A stretch of 64,000 nucleotides of DNA from Xenorhabdus mauleonii (GCF_900113945.1 NZ_FORG01000002.1:1-64000); one strand, 5' to 3'. Shown: positions 43,968 to 54,223, counted from the stretch's first letter. Notes: generated by a model from the letters alone, not told the origin. Made by a program: numbers and translations.

Positions 43968-46487
43968 GTGTCATATCTTTATTTCCGTCCGATAGGCTAT
44001 CATAGATATCGGTATAAACTGTTATCGCTATTTATATCATTAGGTTGTGCAATAACAACAGAAGCTGCACAAATGGATTACGATTCATTAATTCAACAAG
44101 CCAGAAATGGGAATACTGCTCCCATGCTTGAATATATTCGTCAGGAAGAGAAACAGCGCCACCTTTCTTCCTCACAAATTGCCGACTGGCTGCAAATAGC
44201 AAGCTGGGCCGGGCATGATGATGAAGTCATTTCCCTTTGGCAACGTTACCGCTCAATGTCTATCCCTGCCAGAGGAATAACGGCTGCTGCCCGAGCCTAT
44301 CGCAATGAACGCCAGTGGCCACAGGCAATTCAACTGTGGCGTACAGCACTGACTTTAGAAAAACAAAACGATGATATAAAAGCCGGTCTTATCATGACAT
44401 TGGCTGATGCCAAACAGGATAAAGAGGCACGTCATCTGGCAAAGAATTTACTCGAACACCAACCCAATGCGGCCAATTATCGTTTAATGGCATATGTTGA
44501 TCAGGCAGCCGGACGCAGGTGGGATGCGATGCAAATGCTTTCTACAGCCCATGAGCGGTTTCCCAATAATACAGAAGTGGCGAAGGATTATCTTGCCAGC
44601 CTGAAAAACAATCGCTTGAACGGCCCTGCATGGAATTTAGGGCAGCAATATACGGCGCAATTATCCCCAGAACAAATGCGCAGATTGGAATCTGATGCCG
44701 CAGCAGAGTTGGTTCGGCTGTCAATAATGCCTAACCGGAGCGAGAAAGAGCGATTTGATATCGCAGACAAAGCCCTTGCCCGTTACGAACAGATGTTCAA
44801 ACAATGGCAGGCGTTGCCGGATGCCCAGCAAGATTACCAACGGGGGCGCATCGATCGCCTCGGTGCCCTTCTCGCCCGCCATCGTATGCAAGAAGTGATC
44901 GATGAATATCACTCTTTGCAGGCCGAAGGAATAAATATGCCGGAATATGCGCGAAAATGGCTGGCTTCGGCTTATTTGAACCTGCGCCAACCTGACAAGG
45001 CGCGGGATATTTTACGTTCGCTGAATTATCCCAACGGCAATATGCTGACTGTCGGCAAAACGCCTGCGCCCGCAGTTTCCCCAGAAGATGATAGTGTCCT
45101 TTTCTATGCAGATGTCGAAAGTGAGCATCTCGCGCAGGCACAGCAACTTGCCAGCAGCATCAAGCAACGGAATGCATATATGGTCAATGTTTTTGGTTCC
45201 CCCATACCTGTTCCCAATGATAACTGGTTGCAAGGGAAACAATTTTTAGCTGAATCGGCACAGCTACAAGAAGATCTCCCTCTGGCAGAAAAGCAATTTA
45301 CTCATTTGGCCCGCACCGCGCCCGGCAACCAGAAATTACGCATGGATCTGGCTGCTGTTTGGCTGGATCGCGGTTGGCCGCGTCGGGCAGAAAGTGAGCT
45401 GAAACAAATTGAAGGAATTGAGCCTCGCAATATTTTTCTGGAAATCCAGCAGGGTTTTACCGCCTTGGCTCTGCAAGAGTGGGAGCAAATGGATTTACTG
45501 GCCGATGATGTGATTGCCCGTACACCAGAAAACATGCTTGCCAGACGCTTTGATCGGCTACGCAATGTGCATCACATGTCAGAACTTCGCGTCAACATCA
45601 ATCAGGGCATTGACTCCGAAAGCCCTAACAGTGGTAAACATAATTCAGATATTGATGTGGTGCTCTACAGCCCGCCGATTAATGATAATTGGCGCCTATT
45701 TGCCGGTGGTATTTACAATCGCGGGCAATTTTCAGAAGGCCAAGGCCTGAACCGTGATCTGCGTGGCGGTATTGAATGGCGCTCACGGGGTTTTTGGTTG
45801 GAAAGTGAAATCTCCGTCCGTGACTATCGGCATGGTAAGAATACAGGACTACGTATCGCCGGATGGCATGATTTCAATGATCAGTGGCGGCTGGGAGGCT
45901 CAGTTGAACGTCTTTCCCGTAGTACACCATTGCGCGCCCTGAACAGCAATATCCACGCCAACGGCGGGCAAATTTATACGCGCTGGAAACAGAGTGAACG
46001 CAGCCAATGGACTGTACGGTTCGCACCTTTGTTTTTCTCAGACGGCAATAATCGATTTGAATATGGCATCGACGGCATTCAACGTTTGTATACCACACCG
46101 TATTTAAAACTTGATGCAGCTTTGGAACTGAGCGCATCCCACAATAATCTTCGTGGCAAATACCAGAACCGTCTCAGCGACACCCAAAACAATACACCTT
46201 ATTTCAATCCCAGAAGTGATTACACATTTCTGCCTAAATTGGCAGCAGATCACATCATATACCGCCATTACCAAACGGTCTGGAGCCAACAACTTGAAGC
46301 AGGCATCGGGCAATATTGGCAGCAGGACTATAGCAATGGATTAATCACAATGGTGGGATACGGCCAACGCATTAAGTGGAATGATGTCATTGATGCCGGG
46401 GTGAAAATTACACTAGACAAGCGTCCTTATGACGGTAAACGCGAGCGCAATCTGCAAGCTGCTTTTGATTTAATCTATCGGTTCTAA
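43968..46487 (+). CDS. pgaA: PGA outer-membrane secretin PgaA (HmsH)
   Basis: PgaA exports partly deacetylated poly-beta-1,6-N-acetylglucosamine across the outer membrane. The 839-residue protein has an N-terminal signal, a long TPR-like helical region (about residues 60-520; repeats such as AARAYRNERQWPQAIQLWRTAL) and a C-terminal 16-strand barrel (from about 540; DVVLYSPPINDNWRLFAGG ... LQAAFDLIYRF with C-terminal Phe). The start is a GTG with GGGGA upstream. It is the first gene of pgaABCD, the biofilm exopolysaccharide operon (hmsHFRS in Yersinia). Confidence 0.95.
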   Translation: MSYLYFRPIGYHRYRYKLLSLFISLGCAITTEAAQMDYDSLIQQARNGNTAPMLEYIRQEEKQRHLSSSQIADWLQIASWAGHDDEVISLWQRYRSMSIPARGITAAARAYRNERQWPQAIQLWRTALTLEKQNDDIKAGLIMTLADAKQDKEARHLAKNLLEHQPNAANYRLMAYVDQAAGRRWDAMQMLSTAHERFPNNTEVAKDYLASLKNNRLNGPAWNLGQQYTAQLSPEQMRRLESDAAAELVRLSIMPNRSEKERFDIADKALARYEQMFKQWQALPDAQQDYQRGRIDRLGALLARHRMQEVIDEYHSLQAEGINMPEYARKWLASAYLNLRQPDKARDILRSLNYPNGNMLTVGKTPAPAVSPEDDSVLFYADVESEHLAQAQQLASSIKQRNAYMVNVFGSPIPVPNDNWLQGKQFLAESAQLQEDLPLAEKQFTHLARTAPGNQKLRMDLAAVWLDRGWPRRAESELKQIEGIEPRNIFLEIQQGFTALALQEWEQMDLLADDVIARTPENMLARRFDRLRNVHHMSELRVNINQGIDSESPNSGKHNSDIDVVLYSPPINDNWRLFAGGIYNRGQFSEGQGLNRDLRGGIEWRSRGFWLESEISVRDYRHGKNTGLRIAGWHDFNDQWRLGGSVERLSRSTPLRALNSNIHANGGQIYTRWKQSERSQWTVRFAPLFFSDGNNRFEYGIDGIQRLYTTPYLKLDAALELSASHNNLRGKYQNRLSDTQNNTPYFNPRSDYTFLPKLAADHIIYRHYQTVWSQQLEAGIGQYWQQDYSNGLITMVGYGQRIKWNDVIDAGVKITLDKRPYDGKRERNLQAAFDLIYRF

Positions 46488-46497
46488 AGGATTTTTT

Positions 46498-48534
46498 ATG
46501 ACACACAATGTTTTTCGCCACTGGTTAATGATATCAGCATTGCTGATTAGCCTCATTCTTTCCCAATTTCATACGGTGGCATACGCAGAAAAACCAGATT
46601 TCATTCCACCAGCACAGCGTCCGCTTCCCATGAATGAGCGCGCCTGGCCAAAAAATGGTTACATGGTTCTGGCTTATCATGATGTCGAAGATGATGGTGC
46701 AGACCAACGTTTTATGTCAGTCCGCACCAGCGCCTTGAATGATCAATTTGCCTGGTTGCGGGAGAATGGATACCAGCCCATCACGGTCGATCAGATCCTT
46801 GCGGCCAATCAAGGTGGCGTCCCCCTTCCGCCCAAGGCTGTGTTGCTGACTTTCGACGACGGCTACAGCAGTTTTTATCATCGTGTTTTTCCTTTGCTCA
46901 AAGCCTATAACTGGCCTGCCATTCTGGCACCGGTCGGGATCTGGGTTGATGCTCCCTTTGACAAGCCAGTGAACTTTGGTGGTCTGATGGTGCCACGGGA
47001 ACGCTTTACTACATGGGAACAAATAGCCGAGATGTCTCGCTCTGGTTTGGTGGAAATTGGCGCCCATACTTATCAACATCATTATGGCGCTATTGGTAAT
47101 CCACAAGGCAATACAGAGCCTGCCGCCGCCATTCGCATTTATGACCCCAAGACGGGTAAATATGAAAATGAACAGGCCTTTCGCCAACGGATGGAAAAAG
47201 ATATTTCCACCATCACCCAAAAAATTGTTGCTGCAACCGGCAAGCAGCCACGGGTTTGGGTCTGGCCTTATGGCATGGACAGTGGCGTAACACTGGAAAT
47301 AGCCAAGCGCCACGGCTACAAGATGTCTTTGACCTTGGATAATGGGCTGGCAGATGTCAATAACCTCGATAATGTTCCACGCATTTTGCTTACCAATAAT
47401 CCTTCTCTAAAAGAATTTGCGGAACAGATCATTCAGGTGCAAAACAAACGCATTATGCGGATTGCCCATATTGATCTGGACTATGTTTATGATTCGGATC
47501 CGATTCAACAGGCCAGCAATCTCGACGAACTTGTCCAGCGCATCGCTGATCTCCGCGTCAATACTGTTTTTCTGCAAGCGTTTGCCGATCCCAAAGGAGA
47601 TGGCAATGTGCACCAACTCTATTTTCCCAATCGCTGGCTACCGATGCGGGCAGATCTGTTCAATCGTGTTTCTTGGCAGCTCCACAGCCGACTGAACATT
47701 GATGTTTACGCATGGATGCCGGTTCTGGCATTTGAACTGGATCCCTCATTGCCACGTATCATGAGCTACAATGAAAATAGCAATAAGCTGTTTGTGAACC
47801 CTACGCAATATCGCCGTTTATCTCCCTATAGCCCTGAGAACCGCCAGCGAATCAAAGAGATTTATCAGGATTTAGCGGCCCATGCTATTTTTCAGGGAAT
47901 TTTGTATCACGATGATGCGGTCATGTCGGATTTTGAAGACGCCGGTCCTGATGCCATCAAGGTCTACCAAGCTGCGGGGCTGTCCAAATCCATTGCCGAC
48001 ATTCGTCAGGATCCTGAACAATTCGCCCGTTGGACCCGTTTAAAAAGCCAGTATCTGGTTGATTTCACCCATGAACTAACCCGTGAACTTAAATCTATAC
48101 GGGGCTATCAACTCAAAACCGCACGCAATATCTTTGCCATGCCAATTCTCGAACCTGACAGTGAGGAGTGGTTTGCGCAAAATCTGGATGATTTTCTTGC
48201 CCATTATGATTGGGTTGCTCCAATGGCTATGCCACTAATGGAAAATGTTCCCCTGTCAAAAAGCAATCAGTGGTTGTCCCGCTTAGTAAAAATCATCGCA
48301 CAACGCCCACAGGCGCTGGAAAAAACTGTTTTTGAGCTTCAATCCGTGGATTGGCGCAAGCCAATAAATAAAAGAGCAATCCCCGGACGGCAGATAGCAG
48401 AATGGATGCGTCAATTGCAGCTCAATGGTGCGCAGAGTTTTGGTTATTACCCTGATGATTTTCTCAACGATCAACCAGAAATGAACGAGATTCGCCCAGT
48501 TCTTTCTCCAGAATGGTATCCACTCAATGATTGA
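46498..48534 (+). CDS. pgaB: Poly-GlcNAc N-deacetylase PgaB (HmsF)
   Basis: PgaB deacetylates PNAG in the periplasm before export. The N-terminal CE4 deacetylase domain (about residues 50-320) has [18 protein letters not shown], the metal/catalytic pair LTFDDGY and the metal histidines in [12 protein letters not shown]. The C-terminal GH153-type domain (about 320-670) has [24 protein letters not shown] and [16 protein letters not shown]. It has 678 residues, normal. Unlike E. coli PgaB, the signal sequence (...[12 protein letters not shown]) contains no cysteine, so it cannot be a lipoprotein as written. Its last 8 bases overlap pgaC. Confidence 0.95.
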   Translation: MTHNVFRHWLMISALLISLILSQFHTVAYAEKPDFIPPAQRPLPMNERAWPKNGYMVLAYHDVEDDGADQRFMSVRTSALNDQFAWLRENGYQPITVDQILAANQGGVPLPPKAVLLTFDDGYSSFYHRVFPLLKAYNWPAILAPVGIWVDAPFDKPVNFGGLMVPRERFTTWEQIAEMSRSGLVEIGAHTYQHHYGAIGNPQGNTEPAAAIRIYDPKTGKYENEQAFRQRMEKDISTITQKIVAATGKQPRVWVWPYGMDSGVTLEIAKRHGYKMSLTLDNGLADVNNLDNVPRILLTNNPSLKEFAEQIIQVQNKRIMRIAHIDLDYVYDSDPIQQASNLDELVQRIADLRVNTVFLQAFADPKGDGNVHQLYFPNRWLPMRADLFNRVSWQLHSRLNIDVYAWMPVLAFELDPSLPRIMSYNENSNKLFVNPTQYRRLSPYSPENRQRIKEIYQDLAAHAIFQGILYHDDAVMSDFEDAGPDAIKVYQAAGLSKSIADIRQDPEQFARWTRLKSQYLVDFTHELTRELKSIRGYQLKTARNIFAMPILEPDSEEWFAQNLDDFLAHYDWVAPMAMPLMENVPLSKSNQWLSRLVKIIAQRPQALEKTVFELQSVDWRKPINKRAIPGRQIAEWMRQLQLNGAQSFGYYPDDFLNDQPEMNEIRPVLSPEWYPLND

Positions 48535-49858
48535 CCGTATCCTTGCATTTCTCGCGCTCAGCCTCGTATTGAGCATCCCTCTTGGCATCGCGGTGACTTT
48601 TACCGGCGAAGTTATGTTGCACTTTGTTTTTTTCTGGCCTCTGTTTATGTCTGCCATTTGGATTTCAGGCGGCATCTATTTTTGGTTCTATCGGGAGAGG
48701 CACTGGAAAATTATTGATGAACAAGCGCCTCACCTTGAAGGCAATCCTCTCATTTCAATCTTAATTCCTTGTTATAACGAAGGGCCAAATGTTCGTGAAA
48801 CATTGCTGGCGGCACTAAACCAGCGTTATCCCAACATTGAAGTCATTGCTATCAATGATGGCTCAAGCGATAGCACCGCAGATGAACTCAATGCCATAGC
48901 AAAACAGTATCAGGCCTTAAGAGTCATTCACTTAAAGCAGAATCAGGGGAAAGCCACCGCACTTCAAGCCGGGGCTGCCGCCGCCAATAGTGATTATCTG
49001 GTTTGCATTGACGGAGATGCGTTGCTCGATCGCGATGCTGCCGCTTGGTTAGTCAAACCCATGATTGATCATCCCCGTGTGGGCGCGGTAACCGGCAATC
49101 CTCGGGTTCGGACACGTTCAACCTTAGTCGGCCGGGTTCAGGTCGGTGAATTTTCTTCCATCATTGGCCTGATCAAACGAACTCAACGGGTTTATGGTCA
49201 AGTCTTTACCGTTTCTGGGGTTGTCGCCGCCTTTAACCGCAGGGCGCTGGCAGACGTCGGCTATTGGAGCAACGACATGATCACCGAAGATATTGATGTG
49301 AGTTGGAAACTTCAGCTACATCATTGGGCTATTTTCTTCGAACCCCGTGCCATATGCTGGATATTGATGCCTGAAACTCTGCGGGGATTGTGGAAGCAGC
49401 GATTGCGCTGGGCACAGGGCGGTGCGGAAGTGTTCCTGAAAAATCTACGCAAATTGTGGTCATGGGAATATCGCCGGATGTGGGTATTATTTGCCGAATT
49501 TTGTTGTTCGGTTATTTGGTCATTCACCTTTGCCCTTTCCATTATTCTGTTTTTCCTTGGCTTGGTAGTCGCATTACCAGAAAACATTCGGGTTTATACG
49601 TTGTTTCCACCCGGTTATACCGGGTTAATACTGGCAGCCACTTGCCTGCTTCAATTTGCCATTAGTTTAATCATTGAACGGCGCTATGAAAAACACGTTG
49701 CTTCATCGCTGTTCTGGGTAATTTGGTATCCAATGGTGTATTGGATGCTGAATCTGTTTACGACACTGATCTCTTTTCCCAAAGTCATGCTCAAAGTACG
49801 CAGAAAACGAGCACGCTGGGAAAGCCCTGATCGAGGAATAGAGAGAATCGAATCATGA
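48527..49858 (+). CDS. pgaC: PNAG synthase glycosyltransferase PgaC (HmsR)
   Basis: PgaC is the inner-membrane GT2 polymerase that makes PNAG from UDP-GlcNAc with PgaD. It has N-terminal membrane helices, the GT-A domain with [26 protein letters not shown], the DxD-type [13 protein letters not shown], catalytic [11 protein letters not shown] and the QRLRWAQGG motif, then three C-terminal membrane helices. Length 443 (E. coli 441). Activity in E. coli requires c-di-GMP bound across PgaC/PgaD, and the downstream yfiRNB/EAL genes would set that level. It overlaps pgaD by ATGA. Confidence 0.96.
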   Translation: MIDRILAFLALSLVLSIPLGIAVTFTGEVMLHFVFFWPLFMSAIWISGGIYFWFYRERHWKIIDEQAPHLEGNPLISILIPCYNEGPNVRETLLAALNQRYPNIEVIAINDGSSDSTADELNAIAKQYQALRVIHLKQNQGKATALQAGAAAANSDYLVCIDGDALLDRDAAAWLVKPMIDHPRVGAVTGNPRVRTRSTLVGRVQVGEFSSIIGLIKRTQRVYGQVFTVSGVVAAFNRRALADVGYWSNDMITEDIDVSWKLQLHHWAIFFEPRAICWILMPETLRGLWKQRLRWAQGGAEVFLKNLRKLWSWEYRRMWVLFAEFCCSVIWSFTFALSIILFFLGLVVALPENIRVYTLFPPGYTGLILAATCLLQFAISLIIERRYEKHVASSLFWVIWYPMVYWMLNLFTTLISFPKVMLKVRRKRARWESPDRGIERIES

Positions 49859-50280
49859 AAGATCCCTTGATTTTTACCGAACAAAAACTATCACCTCGCT
49901 TGATCGATATTTTACTGACAATTCTCGCTTGGGCAGGATTTATCTATTTATTCGTACTGGGCTTATTTTACGCCTCCCACAATGGCCCCAAGCCTTTTAT
50001 TCTGACATTCACTTCAGAGTGGGGGTCAATAACCCTTTATATCGCCATTGCAATATTCAATGCACTCCTGTTAATCGGCTGGGCAAGGTACAACCAATAT
50101 CGTTTCAAAATAGAACGACGCAGTCATCGCCCCTTTCTTACTCATGCAGAAGTGGCAAAAAGTTTTTTCTTGGAACAAGAATTATTAGATGCCTTACGGA
50201 AAAGCAAAGTTTCCAGTATCACTTATGACAATCATGGACATATAATGGAAATCAATAAAAACTCATCGATACAGAGTTAG
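49855..50280 (+). CDS. pgaD: PNAG synthesis accessory protein PgaD (HmsS)
   Basis: PgaD is a small two-helix inner-membrane partner needed by PgaC and for c-di-GMP response. The 141-residue protein has membrane segments at about 20-45 and 58-80, followed by the basic [18 protein letters not shown] segment typical of the family. Its start overlaps the pgaC stop by four bases, so synthesis is coupled. Confidence 0.9.
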   Translation: MKDPLIFTEQKLSPRLIDILLTILAWAGFIYLFVLGLFYASHNGPKPFILTFTSEWGSITLYIAIAIFNALLLIGWARYNQYRFKIERRSHRPFLTHAEVAKSFFLEQELLDALRKSKVSSITYDNHGHIMEINKNSSIQS

Positions 50281-50358
50281 CAGCCTATTAATTTAGGAAG
50301 TAAATTATACTGAAACACCAATCTCAAATAATACTCTTTGGTTATCAATGGATTTTAC

Positions 50359-50402
50359 AACCTATCTCAGACGGTATCATTAATACCATGATGAGATAGG
50401 TT
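50359..50402 (+). terminator. Nested hairpin after pgaD
   Basis: AACCTATCTCA (50359-50369) pairs with TGAGATAGGTT (50392-50402), and the loop itself contains a GGTAT/ATACC hairpin (50373-50387). The long stem 80 bases after pgaD probably terminates or attenuates pga transcripts before yfiR; the T-run after it is short. Confidence 0.55.
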
Positions 50403-50480
50403 CTTACTGAGAACATACTCTTATTCGTAACCTGAACATTATTATTTACACCATATGAAAGGCAATTACCGGAAAACGTT

Positions 50481-51092
50481 ATGCAAGTGATTGAACGGAT
50501 TCATCATCTTTGTGAGCGTACAATTTTCAAATGTATTATTAATACCCAGTGTATTTTCAGATTATTTCTGCGGTTATTGACTGCCTCATATTTAACCGTC
50601 GTGATAAGTAATTCAACAGTCATGGCTATGACTGATACCAGTGAAAAAATAAAACTCAATGAAAACGTCGCACGAGTGGTTTCTGGCATCATCAGTTATA
50701 CACATTGGCCAGCTACACATACAGTCCTGCGTTTATGCCTGGTACCTCCGTCCAATTACATTAGTGCCTTAGCCAATCTAAATATGATTTCTGATGATAC
50801 AGAATTACAAATAGAAACTTTGAATTTCAACGTAGAGCAATTAATAGAAAAATGTGATGTTATTTACTATGGCCAGATTGATCCGTCACGCCAACATCTG
50901 GTTATTAGCAAAAAAAACAGTAAACCCCTGCTGACAATTGCGGAAAATAATTCTCAATGTGAAATTGGCAGTGCATTCTGCTTAAACATCGACAGTACCC
51001 AAGCAACATTCAGCCTAAATCTCGATATTCTGACACGCAGTGGTGTACGCGTGAATCCGAATGTCCTTCAATTGGCACGCAAGGTGGAATAA
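50481..51092 (+). CDS. yfiR: YfiR-family periplasmic repressor of the diguanylate cyclase (HmsC-like)
   Basis: YfiR proteins (DUF4154) sit in the periplasm and hold the cyclase YfiN inactive until redox or envelope stress releases it. After a long signal region (...LTASYLTVVISNSTVMA) the mature domain has VARVVSGIISYTHWP, LRLCLVPP, LIEKCDVIYYG and NSQCEIGSAFCLNID. The four conserved cysteines that form the two YfiR disulfides are present. The product has 203 residues with an unusually long cytoplasmic lead before the signal helix; a shorter start is possible. It is four bases from yfiN, with yfiB next. Confidence 0.88.
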   Translation: MQVIERIHHLCERTIFKCIINTQCIFRLFLRLLTASYLTVVISNSTVMAMTDTSEKIKLNENVARVVSGIISYTHWPATHTVLRLCLVPPSNYISALANLNMISDDTELQIETLNFNVEQLIEKCDVIYYGQIDPSRQHLVISKKNSKPLLTIAENNSQCEIGSAFCLNIDSTQATFSLNLDILTRSGVRVNPNVLQLARKVE

Positions 51093-51096
51093 TCTT

Positions 51097-52359
51097 ATGA
51101 AAAAGCGTTATTCACTGATGCCATCACGCCCTACCCTGCGTCAGGCTTTTCACCGGATACATCTGATTATCACATTCGCCATACTTTCTGTTGTGGGTTT
51201 ATTTTTATCTTCATTGGCATTGCTTGCCATGCAAAAGTACGCGGAAAATAACCTGAAACTGATAGCAGAGACGATAGCCCATACGGCACAGGCTGCTGTC
51301 GTTTTTCAGGACAAGACCGCAGCCAAAGAAGTATTGGAAATGATTGCAGTTCATGATGGTTTTACAGAAGCCAAGATTTTTGATGCAAAACAACAACTGT
51401 TGGCAAGCTGGCAAGTGGATCAAGAAACTCGCACCGGAAATTTTAAAAGATTAGTCGAATACTGGCTTTTTCCTGAGCCCTTCGTCCAACCCATTTATCA
51501 CCACCAACAAAAAGTAGGCTCCGTTTGGTTAATCGGTAATAGTGATCACATTATCCAATTTATTTATCAGGCTTTATTTGTGTTATTTATCTGCCTGTTG
51601 TTCAGTGCCGTAATTTCACTTTATCTCTCCCTGCGTATGCACGACGGAATTGTCAGAGCGTTGCAGAATATTACTATAGTTGCCCATGACGTCCGGCAAC
51701 GTCGTGCATTTTCACGGCGCGTTCCTTCTGCCCATATTGCTGAATTACATGAACTGAGCCAAGTCTTCAACCATTTACTTGAAGAACTGGAAGAGTGGCA
51801 ACATCACCTGCAAACGGAAAAAGCGGTTCTAACCTGGCAGGCACAACATGATTCGCTGACCGGATTACCCAACCGGGCGACCTTTGAGCGAGTCCTTTCT
51901 ACCGTGATGAACGACAAATTTATGCGTGAAAGCGCAGCGATATTGTTCATTGATGGTAACAGACTGAAATATGTAAATGACGTTTATGGGCATGCCGCCG
52001 GAGATCATGTTCTGGTCACTATCGCTGCCACTTTAAAAAGAAGAGTCAGGAAAACAGACACAGTTGCCCGGCTCGGAGGAGATGAATTCGCCATCTTATT
52101 ACCTTCGGCCAATCTGGAAGATGCAGAGCGCGTCGCTAAAAATATCATTCATGCCATGGATATCCCCATCCTTCTTCCCAACGGGCAACACCTGCGTATC
52201 ACCCTGAGCATTGGCATCGCCTTATCCAATGGTGACTTGACCGCCGAACAACTATTGTCCGAAGCCGACGCTGCCATGTATCACATTAAACAACGGGGTG
52301 GCGGCTGGCATTCCGCAAATACAACAAAACTAAATTACCTATCAAGGAATTCATTATGA
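51097..52359 (+). CDS. dgcN: Diguanylate cyclase YfiN/DgcN (HmsD-like)
   Basis: This membrane diguanylate cyclase makes c-di-GMP. Two membrane helices (about residues 22-45 and 148-172) flank a periplasmic PAS-like domain (HTAQAAVVFQDKTAAKEVLEMI), followed by a HAMP linker and a GGDEF domain with DSLTGLPNRATFE, the intact active site RLGGDEFAILLP and a C-terminal QRGGG. I see no RxxD inhibitory site upstream of GGDEF. The start ATG at 51097 has AAGGTGGA upstream; the open frame extends a little further. It overlaps yfiB by four bases. Confidence 0.92.
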   Translation: MKKRYSLMPSRPTLRQAFHRIHLIITFAILSVVGLFLSSLALLAMQKYAENNLKLIAETIAHTAQAAVVFQDKTAAKEVLEMIAVHDGFTEAKIFDAKQQLLASWQVDQETRTGNFKRLVEYWLFPEPFVQPIYHHQQKVGSVWLIGNSDHIIQFIYQALFVLFICLLFSAVISLYLSLRMHDGIVRALQNITIVAHDVRQRRAFSRRVPSAHIAELHELSQVFNHLLEELEEWQHHLQTEKAVLTWQAQHDSLTGLPNRATFERVLSTVMNDKFMRESAAILFIDGNRLKYVNDVYGHAAGDHVLVTIAATLKRRVRKTDTVARLGGDEFAILLPSANLEDAERVAKNIIHAMDIPILLPNGQHLRITLSIGIALSNGDLTAEQLLSEADAAMYHIKQRGGGWHSANTTKLNYLSRNSL

Positions 52360-52841
52360 GCAAAAATCGTTTTTTTATTATTGTGTTCGCACTCATCAGC
52401 ACTCTTTTTCTCAGTGCCTGCCAAAATAAAGGCGCCCTGACAGCAGCACAAATCGCTGCGCTCAAACAACAAGGATTCCAGCAAACTGATGAAGGCTGGT
52501 TATTTGGCATGTCAGAAAAGGTACTGTTTGGTAATAATCAATCCCACCTGCATCCAAGCGGCGAAGCGAAATTAAAAGAGCTGGCAAATGTTTTAACCAA
52601 AGTCGGCATTAACCACGCCCGCCTGGATGGTCATACTGATAACTATGGTGAAGTGAGTTACAACGATCAACTCTCCCTTAAGCGTGCCAATACCGTTGCA
52701 GATGCCTTGACTCGGGGTGGAATGCAACGCAATAACCTGAGCACCCGAGGATTGGGGCCAAGCCAGCCAATTGCTGATAACCGCAGTTCAAAAGGCCGGG
52801 CAGAGAACCGCCGGGTTGCCATTGTCATTACTGCGCCATAA
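52356..52841 (+). CDS. yfiB: OmpA-like lipoprotein YfiB (HmsE-like)
   Basis: This is an outer-membrane lipoprotein with lipobox LFLSAC (Cys21 lipidated) and an OmpA peptidoglycan-binding domain (about 50-158): KVLFGNNQSHLHPSGEAKL, LDGHTDNYGEVSYNDQLSLKRANTVADAL and STRGLGPSQPIADNRSSKGRAENRRV. In Pseudomonas YfiB sequesters YfiR and so switches the cyclase on; the same role is inferred. 161 residues. ATGA overlap with the cyclase gene. Confidence 0.93.
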   Translation: MSKNRFFIIVFALISTLFLSACQNKGALTAAQIAALKQQGFQQTDEGWLFGMSEKVLFGNNQSHLHPSGEAKLKELANVLTKVGINHARLDGHTDNYGEVSYNDQLSLKRANTVADALTRGGMQRNNLSTRGLGPSQPIADNRSSKGRAENRRVAIVITAP

Positions 52842-53163
52842 GCCATAAGTAATGACAATACAGTGAAAAAATCCCGCAATCATTGCTCATCTTTGCCAAG
52901 GAAGGCGAGGATATACTGCTTATTTTAGAACTCCCCGCCAATCACCGTGTTTTTATTCAGAGTTTGCCCTATGAACATCTAGCTGTTTCCTGTCCCTTAT
53001 TTCTTCCTGTAACATAGCCGAAACTCTGATACTGTTTCCCAAAGAAGAAAACCTGATTATTTGTAGCTGTATGAAGTTTTGTAACCGATGGGTTAATGAA
53101 AGTTTGCGTATTTGAATAACAAGTCTACTGTTGAATTATGAGCTTTATCAAAAAGGAGAAATG
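52842..53163. other. yfiB-EAL intergenic region with an unrecognised open stretch
   Basis: Between yfiB and the EAL gene, positions 52877-53017 form an in-frame stretch (reading LLIFAKEGEDILLILELP...) that ends at a TAG, without a credible start. It may be the tail of a deleted gene, but nothing in it is recognised. The EAL promoter must lie in the last ~150 bases. Confidence 0.3.
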
Positions 53164-54135
53164 ATGGGGCTGGATCTGAAATCATCCCGATCTCTATATC
53201 GGATATTCGTGATGTTATTCATTACCATCACTATCAGCATAGGTTTTATATTCTGGAGATTATTTTCCAATAATCGGGGTAATATCCAACCAAATGTGGA
53301 ATCGGAGAGTATCTTTATTTTACTTTCTGTGTTTACTCTTTTATCTACAATATTTCTGTATAAGTACACAAAATCCACTATCCTGCCTGAATTCCGTTTG
53401 AGAAAAGCAATTGAAAATCAGCAATTCATCCCTTACATACAGCCAATCATTTGCAGTGAAAACAATCAAATAACTGGATGCGAGATCCTTGTTCGCTGGC
53501 AGAATCCCATACGCGGATTATTGGCACCCAATAAATTTATCGCGCAGATCGAAAAATCAGATCTCATTATTCCTTTAACCCATAATCTGATAACTCAAGT
53601 GCAAGATTACTTTGCACCGATAGCCCATCGATTACCCAAGCATTTCAATTTTAATTTCAATATCAGTGCGAGGCATTATAAAGACGTCCATTTGGTGGAT
53701 GATTGCCAACGTTTCCTGAAATCATTTCCAGAAGATACAGTGAAGCTGATTCTGGAAATCACTGAACGGGAATTACTGGAACCAAATGAACATACCATTA
53801 ATTTATTCAACAAATTGGATGAATTAGGTGTCTTGATTGCTCTGGATGATTTCGGTTCAGGTTATTCCAACTATAATTATTTACAAAAATTTAACGTCAA
53901 TGTGGTAAAGATCGGACATAATTTTGTTAGCAAAATGAATACCGATTTGACTTCAAAGCACATTGTCGAAAATATCATTGATCTTGCCCTGCGGCTCAAT
54001 CTGGATATTGTGGCAGAAGGCATTGAAAGCCAAAAACAGGCTAATCAGTTAAAGCACTATTCTGTCAATTACCTGCAAGGATATTACTTTGATCACCCAT
54101 TGCCATTGGATGAATTTGTAAAAAAATGGCTGTAA
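53164..54135 (+). CDS. Membrane-bound EAL-domain protein, probable c-di-GMP phosphodiesterase
   Basis: Two membrane helices (about residues 12-32 and 45-62) precede an EAL domain (from about 78). Catalytic residues are mostly present: the EAL glutamate (as CEILVRW, so E-I-L instead of E-A-L), the asparagine in FNISARHY, EITERELLE, LDDFGSGYSNYNYL with the metal aspartates, lysine in VVKIGHNF, glutamate in VAEGIES and the final YLQGYYF. The KID motif is KIG here. AAGGAG lies five bases before the ATG at 53164. It lies next to the yfiRNB and pga operons, so its likely job is to lower c-di-GMP there, like HmsP. It is compact (323 aa) and lacks the HAMP/GGDEF parts of HmsP. Confidence 0.85.
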   Translation: MGLDLKSSRSLYRIFVMLFITITISIGFIFWRLFSNNRGNIQPNVESESIFILLSVFTLLSTIFLYKYTKSTILPEFRLRKAIENQQFIPYIQPIICSENNQITGCEILVRWQNPIRGLLAPNKFIAQIEKSDLIIPLTHNLITQVQDYFAPIAHRLPKHFNFNFNISARHYKDVHLVDDCQRFLKSFPEDTVKLILEITERELLEPNEHTINLFNKLDELGVLIALDDFGSGYSNYNYLQKFNVNVVKIGHNFVSKMNTDLTSKHIVENIIDLALRLNLDIVAEGIESQKQANQLKHYSVNYLQGYYFDHPLPLDEFVKKWL

Positions 54136-54138
54136 CGA

Positions 54139-54186
54139 GAAATAGATGTCATTAGAAATAGACGTAATGAGAAATAGATGTGATAA
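54139..54186. repeat. 16-bp tandem repeat, three degenerate copies
   Basis: GAAATAGAYGTMATKA-like units start at 54139, 54155 and 54171, directly after the EAL stop codon. The three copies differ at about 3-4 positions each. Confidence 0.8.
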
Positions 54187-54223
54187 ATGCGTCCTTGCAA
54201 GATTATCACATCACATACAATTT

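Noticed and set aside
46717-47313. 198-codon minus-strand frame opposite pgaB
   Set aside because: Antisense shadow of an intact, recognisable gene.
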